Both the position numbers and the translations under genes were made by a program. Below are positions 6,171-12,232 of a stretch of DNA of 15,000 nucleotides, piece by piece (the first letter of the stretch is position 1; each line of letters starts with the position of its first letter). The notes beneath the pieces were generated by a model. The model was not told where the DNA came from, did no database searches, and saw nothing but the letters and a program-made list of their open reading frames with translations. The DNA comes from JAAYZQ01 sp041300865 (GTDB lineage Bacteria > Chloroflexota > Anaerolineae > JAAYZQ01), in NCBI GenBank assembly GCA_041300865.1, contig JBFYTF010000409.1:1-15000 (forward strand), in the 5' to 3' direction.

Positions 6171-6325
6171 TGGTGATGACCAAATTGGCCCGCCAGATTC
6201 TCGGACTGCCTGAGAAGCGAAAGCACCCGACTGGCCCAGCCCCGACGCCGTTACGTGGTGCAGAGGCACCGTACAAGCTGGAGCCCCCTCCCCCGGTGGC
6301 TCAACCGTTGAAACCTGTGAAATAG
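6170..6325 (+). CDS. Tiny Pro-rich protein between scaffold and capsid genes
   Basis: A 51-residue protein beginning MVMTKLARQILGLPEKRK and ending QPLKPVK. The ATG at 6170 has the strong ribosome site AGGAGG (6158-6163) six bases upstream, shares its A with the scaffold TGA stop, and the capsid ribosome site begins inside its own stop codon, so it is embedded in a coupled scaffold-to-capsid translation unit. Composition: a short basic amphipathic N-terminal helix and then a Pro-rich tail (LEPPPPVAQPLKP), probably unstructured. I recognise no family. A head-assembly accessory role, or a role in coupling expression of the capsid gene, is inferred from position. Alternatively it is a translated leader whose product matters little. 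Confidence 0.7.
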   Translation: MVMTKLARQILGLPEKRKHPTGPAPTPLRGAEAPYKLEPPPPVAQPLKPVK

Positions 6326-6334
6326 GAGACTTCC

Positions 6335-7333
6335 ATGTCCTTCCCGAATGCTGCGATCAGTGATGTCATTGCGACCACGATCCAATCCCGTACCGGCCAG
6401 ATCGCCGACAACGTCACCTCGAACAACGCCCTGTTGGCCCGCCTGAAGCAGCGCGGCAACATCAAGACGTTCTCGGGTGGTAACACCATCCTGCAAGAAC
6501 TCTCGTTCGCGTCCAACGGCAACGCCGGCTGGTACAGCGGGTACGAGACCCTGCCGATTGCCGCGCAGGACGTCGTCAGCGCCGCCGAGTACACCATCAA
6601 GCAGGCCGCCTGCCCGGTGACCATCTCTGGCCTTGAGCAGCTGCAGAACGCCGGCAAAGAGCAGATCATCGACCTGATCGACGCCCGCATGAACGTGGCC
6701 GAATCGTCCATGGCCAACCTGATCAACTCGGGTCTGTACAGCGACGGCACCGGCGGTGGCGGCAAGCAGATCGACGGCCTGCGCAAGCAAGTCGCCGCTG
6801 TCCCGACCAACACCGTCGGCGGCATCGACCGTGCCACGTGGCTCTTCTGGAAGAACCAAGTTGGTTCCGGCACCGCCGCGACCGCTGCGAACATCCAGCA
6901 GCTGTTCAACGGCATGTGGGCCAAGCTGGTCCGCGGCTCTGACCGCCCCGACCTGATCATCGTGGACAACAACTACTGGGCGCTGTACATGCAGTCGCTG
7001 CAGGCCATCCAGCGCTTCTCGGGCACTGACGACGCCAAGCTCGGCTTCGTTTCCGTGAAGTACATGGACGCCGACGTGGTGTTGGACGGCGGTATGCAGA
7101 TCAACTGGACCCCGACCGGTGCCGCAGGCACTGTCACCGCGGCCCCAGCCAGCACTGCCTACTTCCTGAACACGAAGTACCTGCACTACCGTCCGCACGC
7201 CGCGCGCAACATGGTCCCGCTGTCGCCGGGCCAGCGCTACAGCGTCAACCAAGACGCCGCGGTGCAGATTCTGGCGTGGGCTGGAAACCTGACGGCCTCT
7301 GGCCTGCAGTTCCAAGGCATCTTGTCGAACTAA
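6335..7333 (+). CDS. Major capsid protein
   Basis: Shell-forming subunit of the head, 332 residues. The pattern is that of the major capsid proteins of BPP-1-like podoviruses: N-terminal ISDVIATTIQSRTGQIADN, TSNNALLARLKQRGN at about 28-42, the WYSGYETLPI stretch near 66-75, a long helix AGKEQIIDLIDARMNVAESSMANLI near 107-131, the PDLIIVDNNYW strand near 207-217, and a C-terminal segment FLNTKYLHYRPHAARNM. This group has an HK97-type fold with altered topology in BPP-1; that the same holds here is inference. AGGAG at 6324-6328, six bases before the ATG, is a strong ribosome site, and codon use is uniform and strongly biased, as expected for the most abundant virion protein. A highly structured intergenic region follows. 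Confidence 0.93.
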   Translation: MSFPNAAISDVIATTIQSRTGQIADNVTSNNALLARLKQRGNIKTFSGGNTILQELSFASNGNAGWYSGYETLPIAAQDVVSAAEYTIKQAACPVTISGLEQLQNAGKEQIIDLIDARMNVAESSMANLINSGLYSDGTGGGGKQIDGLRKQVAAVPTNTVGGIDRATWLFWKNQVGSGTAATAANIQQLFNGMWAKLVRGSDRPDLIIVDNNYWALYMQSLQAIQRFSGTDDAKLGFVSVKYMDADVVLDGGMQINWTPTGAAGTVTAAPASTAYFLNTKYLHYRPHAARNMVPLSPGQRYSVNQDAAVQILAWAGNLTASGLQFQGILSN

Positions 7334-7341
7334 GTGCCAAC

Positions 7342-7388
7342 GGCGGGGACCCTCTCTGAGGGTCCTCGGGGGTGCGCGGGTCCCCGCC
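7342..7388 (+). other. Overlapping RNA stems directly after the capsid gene
   Basis: GGACCCTC (7347-7354) pairs perfectly with GAGGGTCC (7358-7365) around a 3-nt loop. GGCGGGGAC (7342-7350) also pairs perfectly with GTCCCCGCC (7380-7388). The two full stems share positions 7347-7350 and so exclude each other unless the outer one is shortened to five pairs. No T-run follows, so this is not a standard terminator. It more likely stabilises the capsid mRNA end, marks a processing site or causes partial termination. Confidence 0.65.
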
Positions 7389-7391
7389 CGA

Positions 7392-7403
7392 GGTTTCGAA
7401 ACC
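7392..7403. repeat. 12-bp perfect palindrome before the next ribosome site
   Basis: GGTTTCGAAACC is fully palindromic. As RNA it can form a four-pair stem with a TCGA loop ending five bases before the AGGAG ribosome site (7408-7412) of the next gene. Together with the stems at 7342-7388 it makes nearly the whole 85-base gap foldable. Confidence 0.6.
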
Positions 7404-7418
7404 CAACAGGAGAACGAC

Positions 7419-7709
7419 ATGAGTGGAGTAGCAGGTGCCGTTATCGGCCTCACCACCGGCGCGCAAGACAACATTGCGCCCGCACAAGCGATTATTGATG
7501 GTACGGATTCGGCACGTGGGTGCACGACCAACTTCATCGGTTTCGGAAAGGGTCTGACCAACGTCGAACCCTTGCCGGAAGACTTCAATGCCACGGACGA
7601 CACCGTGACCGAGGCCAACAGCCTCGGCCAGAGTTTCGCGCCGACCTACACGGCGATCCCGGGTAACGCGACCGAAAAAGTCCTGAGCTGGGTCGACACG
7701 ACCCCGTAA
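7419..7709 (+). CDS. Small Gly/Thr-rich protein after the capsid gene; possible head decoration protein
   Basis: A 96-residue protein beginning MSGVAGAVIGLTTGAQDN and ending VLSWVDTTP, with a good ribosome site AGGAG (7408-7412). Composition rich in Gly, Ala, Thr and Asp, with no charged clusters, membrane helix or Cys pair, fits a beta-rich virion protein. I do not recognise the family. In podoviruses of this layout the genes just after the capsid gene often encode cement or decoration proteins that bind the shell from outside, and the separate, structured leader would allow expression nearly as high as the capsid protein. That role is inferred from position alone. Confidence 0.7.
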   Translation: MSGVAGAVIGLTTGAQDNIAPAQAIIDGTDSARGCTTNFIGFGKGLTNVEPLPEDFNATDDTVTEANSLGQSFAPTYTAIPGNATEKVLSWVDTTP

Positions 7710-7712
7710 ATC

Positions 7713-8129
7713 ATGCTACCGGGCGCACGAACGGCAGACGGGGCACTGTTCATTCTGGACAGTCTCCCAGAGAAACCCGGAGCATCTTTCTCCGGTGGGA
7801 TTCTTGTCGATCCCGCCGGGGAAATCCACGTCACGAGCGTTCAGACTGTTCAGGCGGTTGCGAACGGCTTTGGCTTGCGTAATACGGGCAAGCTGTGCAT
7901 CGTGTACGGATTTGATCTGGCGAACGCAGTTTGGCAACAAGGTCTTCCGTTCGACCCTACTGGCCGCCTGTGCTGCCAGTTGAACCAGCCGGTGTCTCCC
8001 GGCGACGCTTATGTGGGCGGCATTCGTGTCGGCCCACTCGGCGGTGTCTATGTGGATAATGCCGCGCCTCCTGTTCCGGTTGGATTTTCCGACGGGTTTT
8101 CTGACGGGTTCAACGCCCCAGCTCCGTAA
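7713..8129 (+). CDS. Beta-repeat virion protein, probable cement/decoration protein
   Basis: A 138-residue protein with three diverged copies of a G-[IL]-x-[VF]-[DG]-P-x-G-x-[LIV] motif: GGILVDPAGEIHV (about 28-40), GLPFDPTGRLCC (about 77-88) and GGIRVGPLGGVYV (about 101-113). This implies repeated short beta strands and turns. It ends in the tandem GFSDGFSDGF, a pattern I associate with phage virion surface proteins. The ATG at 7713 lies three bases after the previous stop and has no Shine-Dalgarno sequence, so translation probably depends on ribosomes finishing the upstream gene. BPP-1 has a cement protein of about 14 kDa; this one is similar in size and position, but homology cannot be claimed without alignment. 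A head fibre or tail-tip protein is the alternative. Confidence 0.75.
   Translation: MLPGARTADGALFILDSLPEKPGASFSGGILVDPAGEIHVTSVQTVQAVANGFGLRNTGKLCIVYGFDLANAVWQQGLPFDPTGRLCCQLNQPVSPGDAYVGGIRVGPLGGVYVDNAAPPVPVGFSDGFSDGFNAPAP
8082..8110 (+). repeat. 12-nt tandem repeat at the end of the beta-repeat gene
   Basis: Two 12-nt units (8082-8093 and 8094-8105) and the start of a third encode GFSD-GFSD-GF. Copies differ at two positions. It explains the repeated C-terminus and could expand or contract by slippage. Confidence 0.8.
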
Positions 8130-8138
8130 GGACATATC

Positions 8139-8696
8139 ATGGCACGCAAATCAATTCTTGAGCTGATCGCACAGGCGACGGCCGACTTCCCCGACAACAC
8201 CACCGGGCAGATCACGCCCGCCAAGTTGCGCCAGTGGGCAATCGACTTCCTGAACAGCATCGCACCCGCTTACGGGTATCTGACGCTCACCGGCCCGTTG
8301 GTGCAGACCTTTGGTCTGACCCCCGCGCTGGTGGTCTTTCAGGCCGCCTTCAACAGCGACCCGTCGCAGACGACCGCTGCGGTCCCCGCGTCGACGGTGA
8401 TCAAAGAAGAGCGCGGCAACGTCACCATCAACTTCACGATGGACATCGAGGCGGCCAACGGGCGCTTCATCTCCTTCACCCTGTTCAAGAACGGTGTCGC
8501 AACCGGATGGAAGACGACGGGCAATGGTGGCGGTGCCGGGAACCCTGTCGGGGTGTCTCTGACCGCCGTGGACTACTCGCCCACCCCGGATGCCGTTTAT
8601 GATGTGAGGGCCACCGCCGAGGTGGCCGGCACGAGCGTAACCCTGAGCAACGGAGGCTTCGTCGTTCAGGTCGAGCCCGTTCGAGATTTCACGTAA
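8139..8696 (+). CDS. Virion protein with N-terminal docking module and beta-rich C-terminus
   Basis: A 185-residue protein. The N-terminus, ARKSILELIAQATADFPDN then TGQITPAKLRQWAIDFLNSI to PAYGYL (residues about 2-48), follows the NxTGxITxxxLR...PAYG pattern that recurs at the start of many phage head-fibre and tail-fibre-like proteins and is probably a virion-attachment module. The rest alternates hydrophobic and polar residues (NVTINFTMDIEA, GRFISFTLFKNG, GTSVTLSNGG) as in a beta sandwich or jelly roll. AAGGA at 8128-8132, six bases before the ATG, is a good ribosome site. Position suggests a head decoration or fibre protein, likely oligomeric. Fold and role are inferred from pattern; the gene itself is secure. 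Confidence 0.8.
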   Translation: MARKSILELIAQATADFPDNTTGQITPAKLRQWAIDFLNSIAPAYGYLTLTGPLVQTFGLTPALVVFQAAFNSDPSQTTAAVPASTVIKEERGNVTINFTMDIEAANGRFISFTLFKNGVATGWKTTGNGGGAGNPVGVSLTAVDYSPTPDAVYDVRATAEVAGTSVTLSNGGFVVQVEPVRDFT

Positions 8697-8726
8697 CCCG
8701 CCGCAAGGCATTTTTAGGAGCACCCC

Positions 8727-9332
8727 ATGGACCCCACCGAATTTGGAATGATGGACTACACGAACGAGACCGACGACGCTGCAGACCGCAAGCTCTTCGT
8801 CGTCTTCCACCGTGGCTTCGTCGTGAACGAGGCCAAGTCGACCGAGGCCGGCCGCCCGATCCACGACGACGTGGACCTGATCACGATCCGTGTCCCCGGG
8901 CAGCGCGACTCTGTCGTGCACCGCGTCGACTTCACGCACCAGCAGCGCTTCCCGCGCCAGTGGGCCGCGTTCAAGCTCAATGCCGAGCAACTGAGCTCGG
9001 GCACGCAGCTCTCCGAGGTGCCGTGGCTCACCCCCGCGCAGATCGCGGACCTGCGGGCCTCGAACATCCACACGGTTGAGCAGCTGGCCGAGATGTCTGA
9101 CGCCAACGCGCACGTGTTCATGGGCTTCCATGGGCTCAAGCAGCGCGCACAGGCCTACCTCGACGCCGCCACCGGTGCCGCCCCAGCCCTGAAGCTGCAG
9201 GCCGAGCTGGACAAGCGCGACGCCGAGATCAACGAGCTGAAGGCCATCGTGGGCCGTCTGGTGGACGAGAAGAAGGCCGGGACCGCCGCCAAAGTCAGCC
9301 CCAAGAAAACCCACGCCACCGATCTGGCGTAA
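8727..9332 (+). CDS. Conserved podovirus head/neck-associated protein
   Basis: A 201-residue protein of a type I have seen repeatedly in BPP-1-like podoviruses between capsid and adaptor genes, without known function. Three parts are visible: an N-terminal beta-rich region with VPGQRDSVVHRVDFTHQQRFPRQWAAFK in two adjoining halves near residues 56-84; a helix-hairpin-helix-like segment LTPAQIADLRASNIHTVEQL near 101-120; and a Lys/Glu-rich coiled coil from about 155 to 185 with a basic tail (KVSPKKTHATDLA). AGGAG at 8716-8720 gives a strong start at 8727. The helical-hairpin segment resembles protein- or DNA-binding SAM/HhH modules, so an internal head or connector role is plausible, but this is inference. 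Confidence 0.8.
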   Translation: MDPTEFGMMDYTNETDDAADRKLFVVFHRGFVVNEAKSTEAGRPIHDDVDLITIRVPGQRDSVVHRVDFTHQQRFPRQWAAFKLNAEQLSSGTQLSEVPWLTPAQIADLRASNIHTVEQLAEMSDANAHVFMGFHGLKQRAQAYLDAATGAAPALKLQAELDKRDAEINELKAIVGRLVDEKKAGTAAKVSPKKTHATDLA

Positions 9333-9344
9333 CTGGAGGGAATC

Positions 9345-10094
9345 ATGTCCCGCTACTGGACTTCGCTTGCTGTACTGAATCAGGTCGCTGCCGAGCTGGG
9401 ATTGCCCCAAGTCGTCACCGTCCTGAACCCGGAGAGCGTGCAGAGCACCCAGCTGCTGGCCATGCTCAACTCTGCCGGCAACGAGCTGGTGACCTACTAC
9501 CCGTGGGAACAGCTCAAGCGCGAGTGGACCTTCGACACCGAGGACGGCAAGGGGGACTACGCCCTGCCGGACGACTGGTGCTACAACATCGACCAGACAC
9601 AGTGGGACCGCAGCAACCACTGGCCCCTGATCGGCCCCAAGAGCCCACAGGAGTGGGCGTGGCTCAAGGGCGGCCTGCTGGCCGCCGCGCCACGGATTCG
9701 TTTCAGAATCCAGAACATGATGATGAAGCTCTGGCCCGTCCCCTCGCAGGGTGACAGCCCGGGCGTGCACACCATCAGTCAGGAATACGTCAGCCGCAAC
9801 TGGGTCGAGGTGGTGCCCGCAAACGGCGCGCCTTTCCTTGGCGACATGGTGCAGGGGGACAACGACGTCCTGCAGTTCGACCCGTGGCTCTTGATCAAGT
9901 ACGTCAAGTACAAGTTCTTCGAGCTGAAGGGTTTCGACACCTCGGGCGTGCAGAGCGACTTCATGCGCATCTTCAACAGCCTGACAGGCAAGGACGTGGG
10001 TGCCCCGGTGCTCAATCTGGCCCCGCGCCCGATGTCCCAGTACCTCGGCCCTTGGAGCGTGCCGGACGGCAGCTGGAACGTGGGCCAGCCATAG
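9345..10094 (+). CDS. Head-to-tail adaptor protein
   Basis: Predicted adaptor that docks under the portal after packaging and starts the short tail, analogous to P22 gp4 or T7 gp11. The 249-residue chain shows the usual order: N-terminal helices with LNQVAAELGLPQ and STQLLAMLNSAGNEL (about residues 10-50), the YYPWEQLKREWTFDTEDGKG turn (about 51-70), LPDDW then the TQWDRSNHWPLIGPKSPQEW block near 84-105, then IRFRIQNMMMKLWPVP near 118-133 and a C-terminal helix. That block is a recurrent feature of this adaptor-like family in podoviruses. GGAGGG at 9335-9340 supports the ATG. The next gene's ribosome site begins within this gene's stop codon. The assignment as adaptor rests on pattern and on place between capsid and nozzle genes. 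Confidence 0.78.
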   Translation: MSRYWTSLAVLNQVAAELGLPQVVTVLNPESVQSTQLLAMLNSAGNELVTYYPWEQLKREWTFDTEDGKGDYALPDDWCYNIDQTQWDRSNHWPLIGPKSPQEWAWLKGGLLAAAPRIRFRIQNMMMKLWPVPSQGDSPGVHTISQEYVSRNWVEVVPANGAPFLGDMVQGDNDVLQFDPWLLIKYVKYKFFELKGFDTSGVQSDFMRIFNSLTGKDVGAPVLNLAPRPMSQYLGPWSVPDGSWNVGQP

Positions 10095-10103
10095 GAGGCA
10101 ACC

Positions 10104-11753
10104 ATGCCCGCCAAGTGGTTGCCCACCTCCTTCGCAGCGACCAACAAGGTCAAGACGGTGCCCTCGCCCACCGGGGGCCTCAACGCGCGTGACTCTCTGG
10201 CGAACATGCCCGAGACCGACGCGCTGGCGCTGCAGAACTGGTGGTGCAACCCCTACGGCCTGCAGTCGCGCCCCGGGTACGTCGAGTGGGCCACCGGCAT
10301 GCCCGGCTACGTCGAGACCTTGGCCTCGTGGTCGGGCGACACACAGAAGCTCTTTGCGTGGGCCGGGAAAGAGGGCGACGGGTGGGGCGTCTACGACGTC
10401 AGCGCCCGCATGCTACCCACCGACCCCCCGCTGGTGCCAGCCGTTACGGGCCTGAGCAACGGCCGCTGGCAGACTACCCAGATGGGTAATGAGGGCGGGA
10501 ACCATTTGCTCGCCGTCAACGGCATCGACAAGGGCATCGTCTACGACAGCACCGGCGTGCACCGGATCGAGTACGTGGCCTCGCCCCCGGCACCCACGCC
10601 CCCGCTGGTGGACTACACGTGGTACGGGCTGGACTCCCAGAAGGCCATCGGGCTGACCGTGCATCAGGGCCGCCTGTGGGCCACGGAAGAGGGCTCCAGC
10701 GCGGGCTGGTACATGAAGCAGGTCGGAGCGATCTACGGCGAGTGGGCGCGGTTCGAGTTCGGTCCCTTCTTCAGCAAGGGCGGCAACGTCGCCTACATGA
10801 CCACGTGGACGCTGGACGACGGCAACGGGGCCGAGGATCACCTCGTGGCGGTAAGCACCGAGGGGCAGGCCATCGTCTACGCGGGAACCAACCCCGACAG
10901 CATCGACACGTGGAAACTAGTCGGCGTCTACTTCGTCGGCGAGCCGGTGCTGGGTCGGCGCAGCTTCTTCAAGGTCGGCGGCGACATGCTGCTCCTGACC
11001 CAGCGCGGCCTGATCTCCATGACCGCGCAGCTGGTCTCGACCAAGGTCGGCGAGAACGTGTCCGCGCTCAACTCCGAGAAGGTGCAGCTCCTGATCTCGT
11101 CGCTGGTGAGCAGCATCACCGACCAGTTTGGGTGGGAGCTGTACTTCAACCCGGCCGAGAACCTGTTCATGATCAACGTGCCCTCGCGCACGGTCGGCGG
11201 CACCCGGCAGCTCGCGGCGAACCTCGTGACCACGGCCTCGCCTTGGACGCAGTTCGTGAACGTGGACGCGGCGACGTGGGAGACCTTCGAGAACGCCCCC
11301 TTCTTCGGCGACTATTCGGGACGGGTGTGCAAGTTCTGGGAAGGCTCGCTCGACGGGGTGGAGCTGGACGACGAGGGCGGGGCCGAGATTTTGCTGCAGG
11401 TCCAGCAGGCCTACACCTACATGGGTGCGCCGGCCGTGCAGAAGCAGATCGGCATGTACCGCCCCAACTTCTTGGTGACGGGCGGGCTGGCGACCTCCAA
11501 CAGCCGCATCGAGTACGACTTCCGGGTGCGTGCGGTGCCCTTCCCCTCGGCCGTGCCGCCGCCGTCTGACGACCTCTGGGACGTCGGGCGATGGGACAAG
11601 GCCACGTGGGGCGGCGGGCTCACGCCGGACCGTCGGTGGATTCAGGCCGACGGCCTCGGCAACGCGGCCTCCCTGCGCATGTCCACCCGGACGGCGAGGG
11701 AGCTGGTCTGGGTCAGTACGGACTACAGCTTCAAGGTGGGGACACTGCTGTGA
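10104..11753 (+). CDS. Tail nozzle / stabilisation protein (P22 gp10-like)
   Basis: Predicted to form the distal channel of the short tail, as P22 gp10 or T7 gp12 do. The 549-residue protein opens with the family-typical pattern PSPTGGLNARDSLANMPETD then ALALQNWWCNPYGLQSRPGY (about residues 21-60), where ribbon-like portal-side contact is expected, then runs into a large beta-rich body with repeated short segments such as DKGIVYDSTG, GRLWATEEGS and GQAIVYAGTN, as expected of a beta-propeller-like fold. The C-terminal part has a W-rich stretch (DDLWDVGRWDKATWGG, near 490-506). AGGAGG at 10093-10098 is an excellent ribosome site. The gene ends in a GTGA overlap with the acetyltransferase gene. 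Tail-tube/nozzle function is well supported by pattern and context, the detailed fold is inferred. Confidence 0.8.
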   Translation: MPAKWLPTSFAATNKVKTVPSPTGGLNARDSLANMPETDALALQNWWCNPYGLQSRPGYVEWATGMPGYVETLASWSGDTQKLFAWAGKEGDGWGVYDVSARMLPTDPPLVPAVTGLSNGRWQTTQMGNEGGNHLLAVNGIDKGIVYDSTGVHRIEYVASPPAPTPPLVDYTWYGLDSQKAIGLTVHQGRLWATEEGSSAGWYMKQVGAIYGEWARFEFGPFFSKGGNVAYMTTWTLDDGNGAEDHLVAVSTEGQAIVYAGTNPDSIDTWKLVGVYFVGEPVLGRRSFFKVGGDMLLLTQRGLISMTAQLVSTKVGENVSALNSEKVQLLISSLVSSITDQFGWELYFNPAENLFMINVPSRTVGGTRQLAANLVTTASPWTQFVNVDAATWETFENAPFFGDYSGRVCKFWEGSLDGVELDDEGGAEILLQVQQAYTYMGAPAVQKQIGMYRPNFLVTGGLATSNSRIEYDFRVRAVPFPSAVPPPSDDLWDVGRWDKATWGGGLTPDRRWIQADGLGNAASLRMSTRTARELVWVSTDYSFKVGTLL

Positions 11754-12232
11754 TCGTAGCTGACCAGCAGCTTCGCCTCGGGGCGTGGCTGTGTGGCCAG
11801 CTGGGGTGCGAGAGGAAGCCCTACATGACCTGTATCGGCAACGTGGTGGACATGCACATCCGGGGCGTTGTCGGGTTCGACGAGTGGAACGGGGCCAGCG
11901 TGCAGATGCACGTGGCCGGGGAAGGTAACTGGGCCACCAAGGAACTGCTTCGGGCGGCCTTTTGGTATCCCTTCGAGCAGCTCAAGGCGAAGACCTTGCT
12001 GGCCTACGTGGCGGCGACCAATATAAAATCGGTTGCCATGTGCTACCACGTTGGGTTTAAAATGGAGCACGTAATTGCGGACGGCCACCCAGACGGCGAT
12101 CTCTTGCTCTTTGCAATGAGGCCTTGGGACTGTCGATACCTAAATCAAGGACATCGACATGGGATCGAAGAGCAAAGCCCCAACAGCGCCGAACATGACC
12201 GCCATGCTGCCACAGCAGCAGGCGGCCAATGA
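11750..12232 (+). CDS. GNAT-family acetyltransferase-like protein (GTG start)
   Basis: A 160-residue protein that resembles phage GNAT acyltransferases, which move an acetyl group from acetyl-CoA to an amine. Visible: the strand pair VVGFDEWNGASVQMHVAGEG (residues 40-59), the helix TKELLRAAFWYPFEQLKAK (63-81) and the late GNAT signature TLLAYVAATNIKSVAMCYHVGFKMEHVI (in 82-109) with the typical N91 and GF pair at 102-103. The usual Q/R-x-x-G-x-G/A pyrophosphate loop is not clear, so activity is uncertain. I start at GTG 11750, which overlaps the nozzle stop (GTGA) and has AGGTGGGG (11734-11741) upstream; an ATG at 11825 would delete the first 25 residues. The last 24 residues are read out of frame within the next gene. 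Codons near 12020-12150 are AT-rich, unlike neighbours, suggesting transfer. Substrate unknown. Confidence 0.72.
   Translation: MIVADQQLRLGAWLCGQLGCERKPYMTCIGNVVDMHIRGVVGFDEWNGASVQMHVAGEGNWATKELLRAAFWYPFEQLKAKTLLAYVAATNIKSVAMCYHVGFKMEHVIADGHPDGDLLLFAMRPWDCRYLNQGHRHGIEEQSPNSAEHDRHAATAAGGQ
12033..12063 (+). promoter_or_regulatory. Possible sigma70-like promoter within the acetyltransferase gene
   Basis: TTGCCA at 12033-12038 (five of six matches to the -35 consensus) is followed after 17 nt by TTTAAA at 12056-12061 (four of six), or after 19 nt by TAAAAT at 12058-12063 (five of six). The stretch is unusually AT-rich for this genome. A start near 12070 would give a separate message for the ejection-protein block beginning at 12159. 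Confidence 0.3.

Noticed and set aside
6251..7618. 455-codon minus-strand open frame opposite the capsid gene
   Set aside because: It spans the capsid gene, its structured 3-prime gap and part of the next gene, and has no coherent protein pattern.
8051..8059. Second copy of the DnaA-box-like 9-mer TGTGGATAA
   Set aside because: It lies in ordinary codons of the beta-repeat gene with no clustering of other boxes and no AT-rich region, so it is probably chance. It also lowers the weight of the copy at 204-212.
8697..8726. Possible terminator GCC-GCAA-GGC followed by ATTTTT between two structural genes
   Set aside because: The stem is only three base pairs, far too weak, and the T-run abuts the next ribosome site.
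8151..9770. 539-codon minus-strand open frame across three + strand genes
   Set aside because: It crosses the boundaries of three genes that have good ribosome sites and recognisable patterns. Its low-complexity Leu/Gly/Val/His composition is that of a shadow frame.
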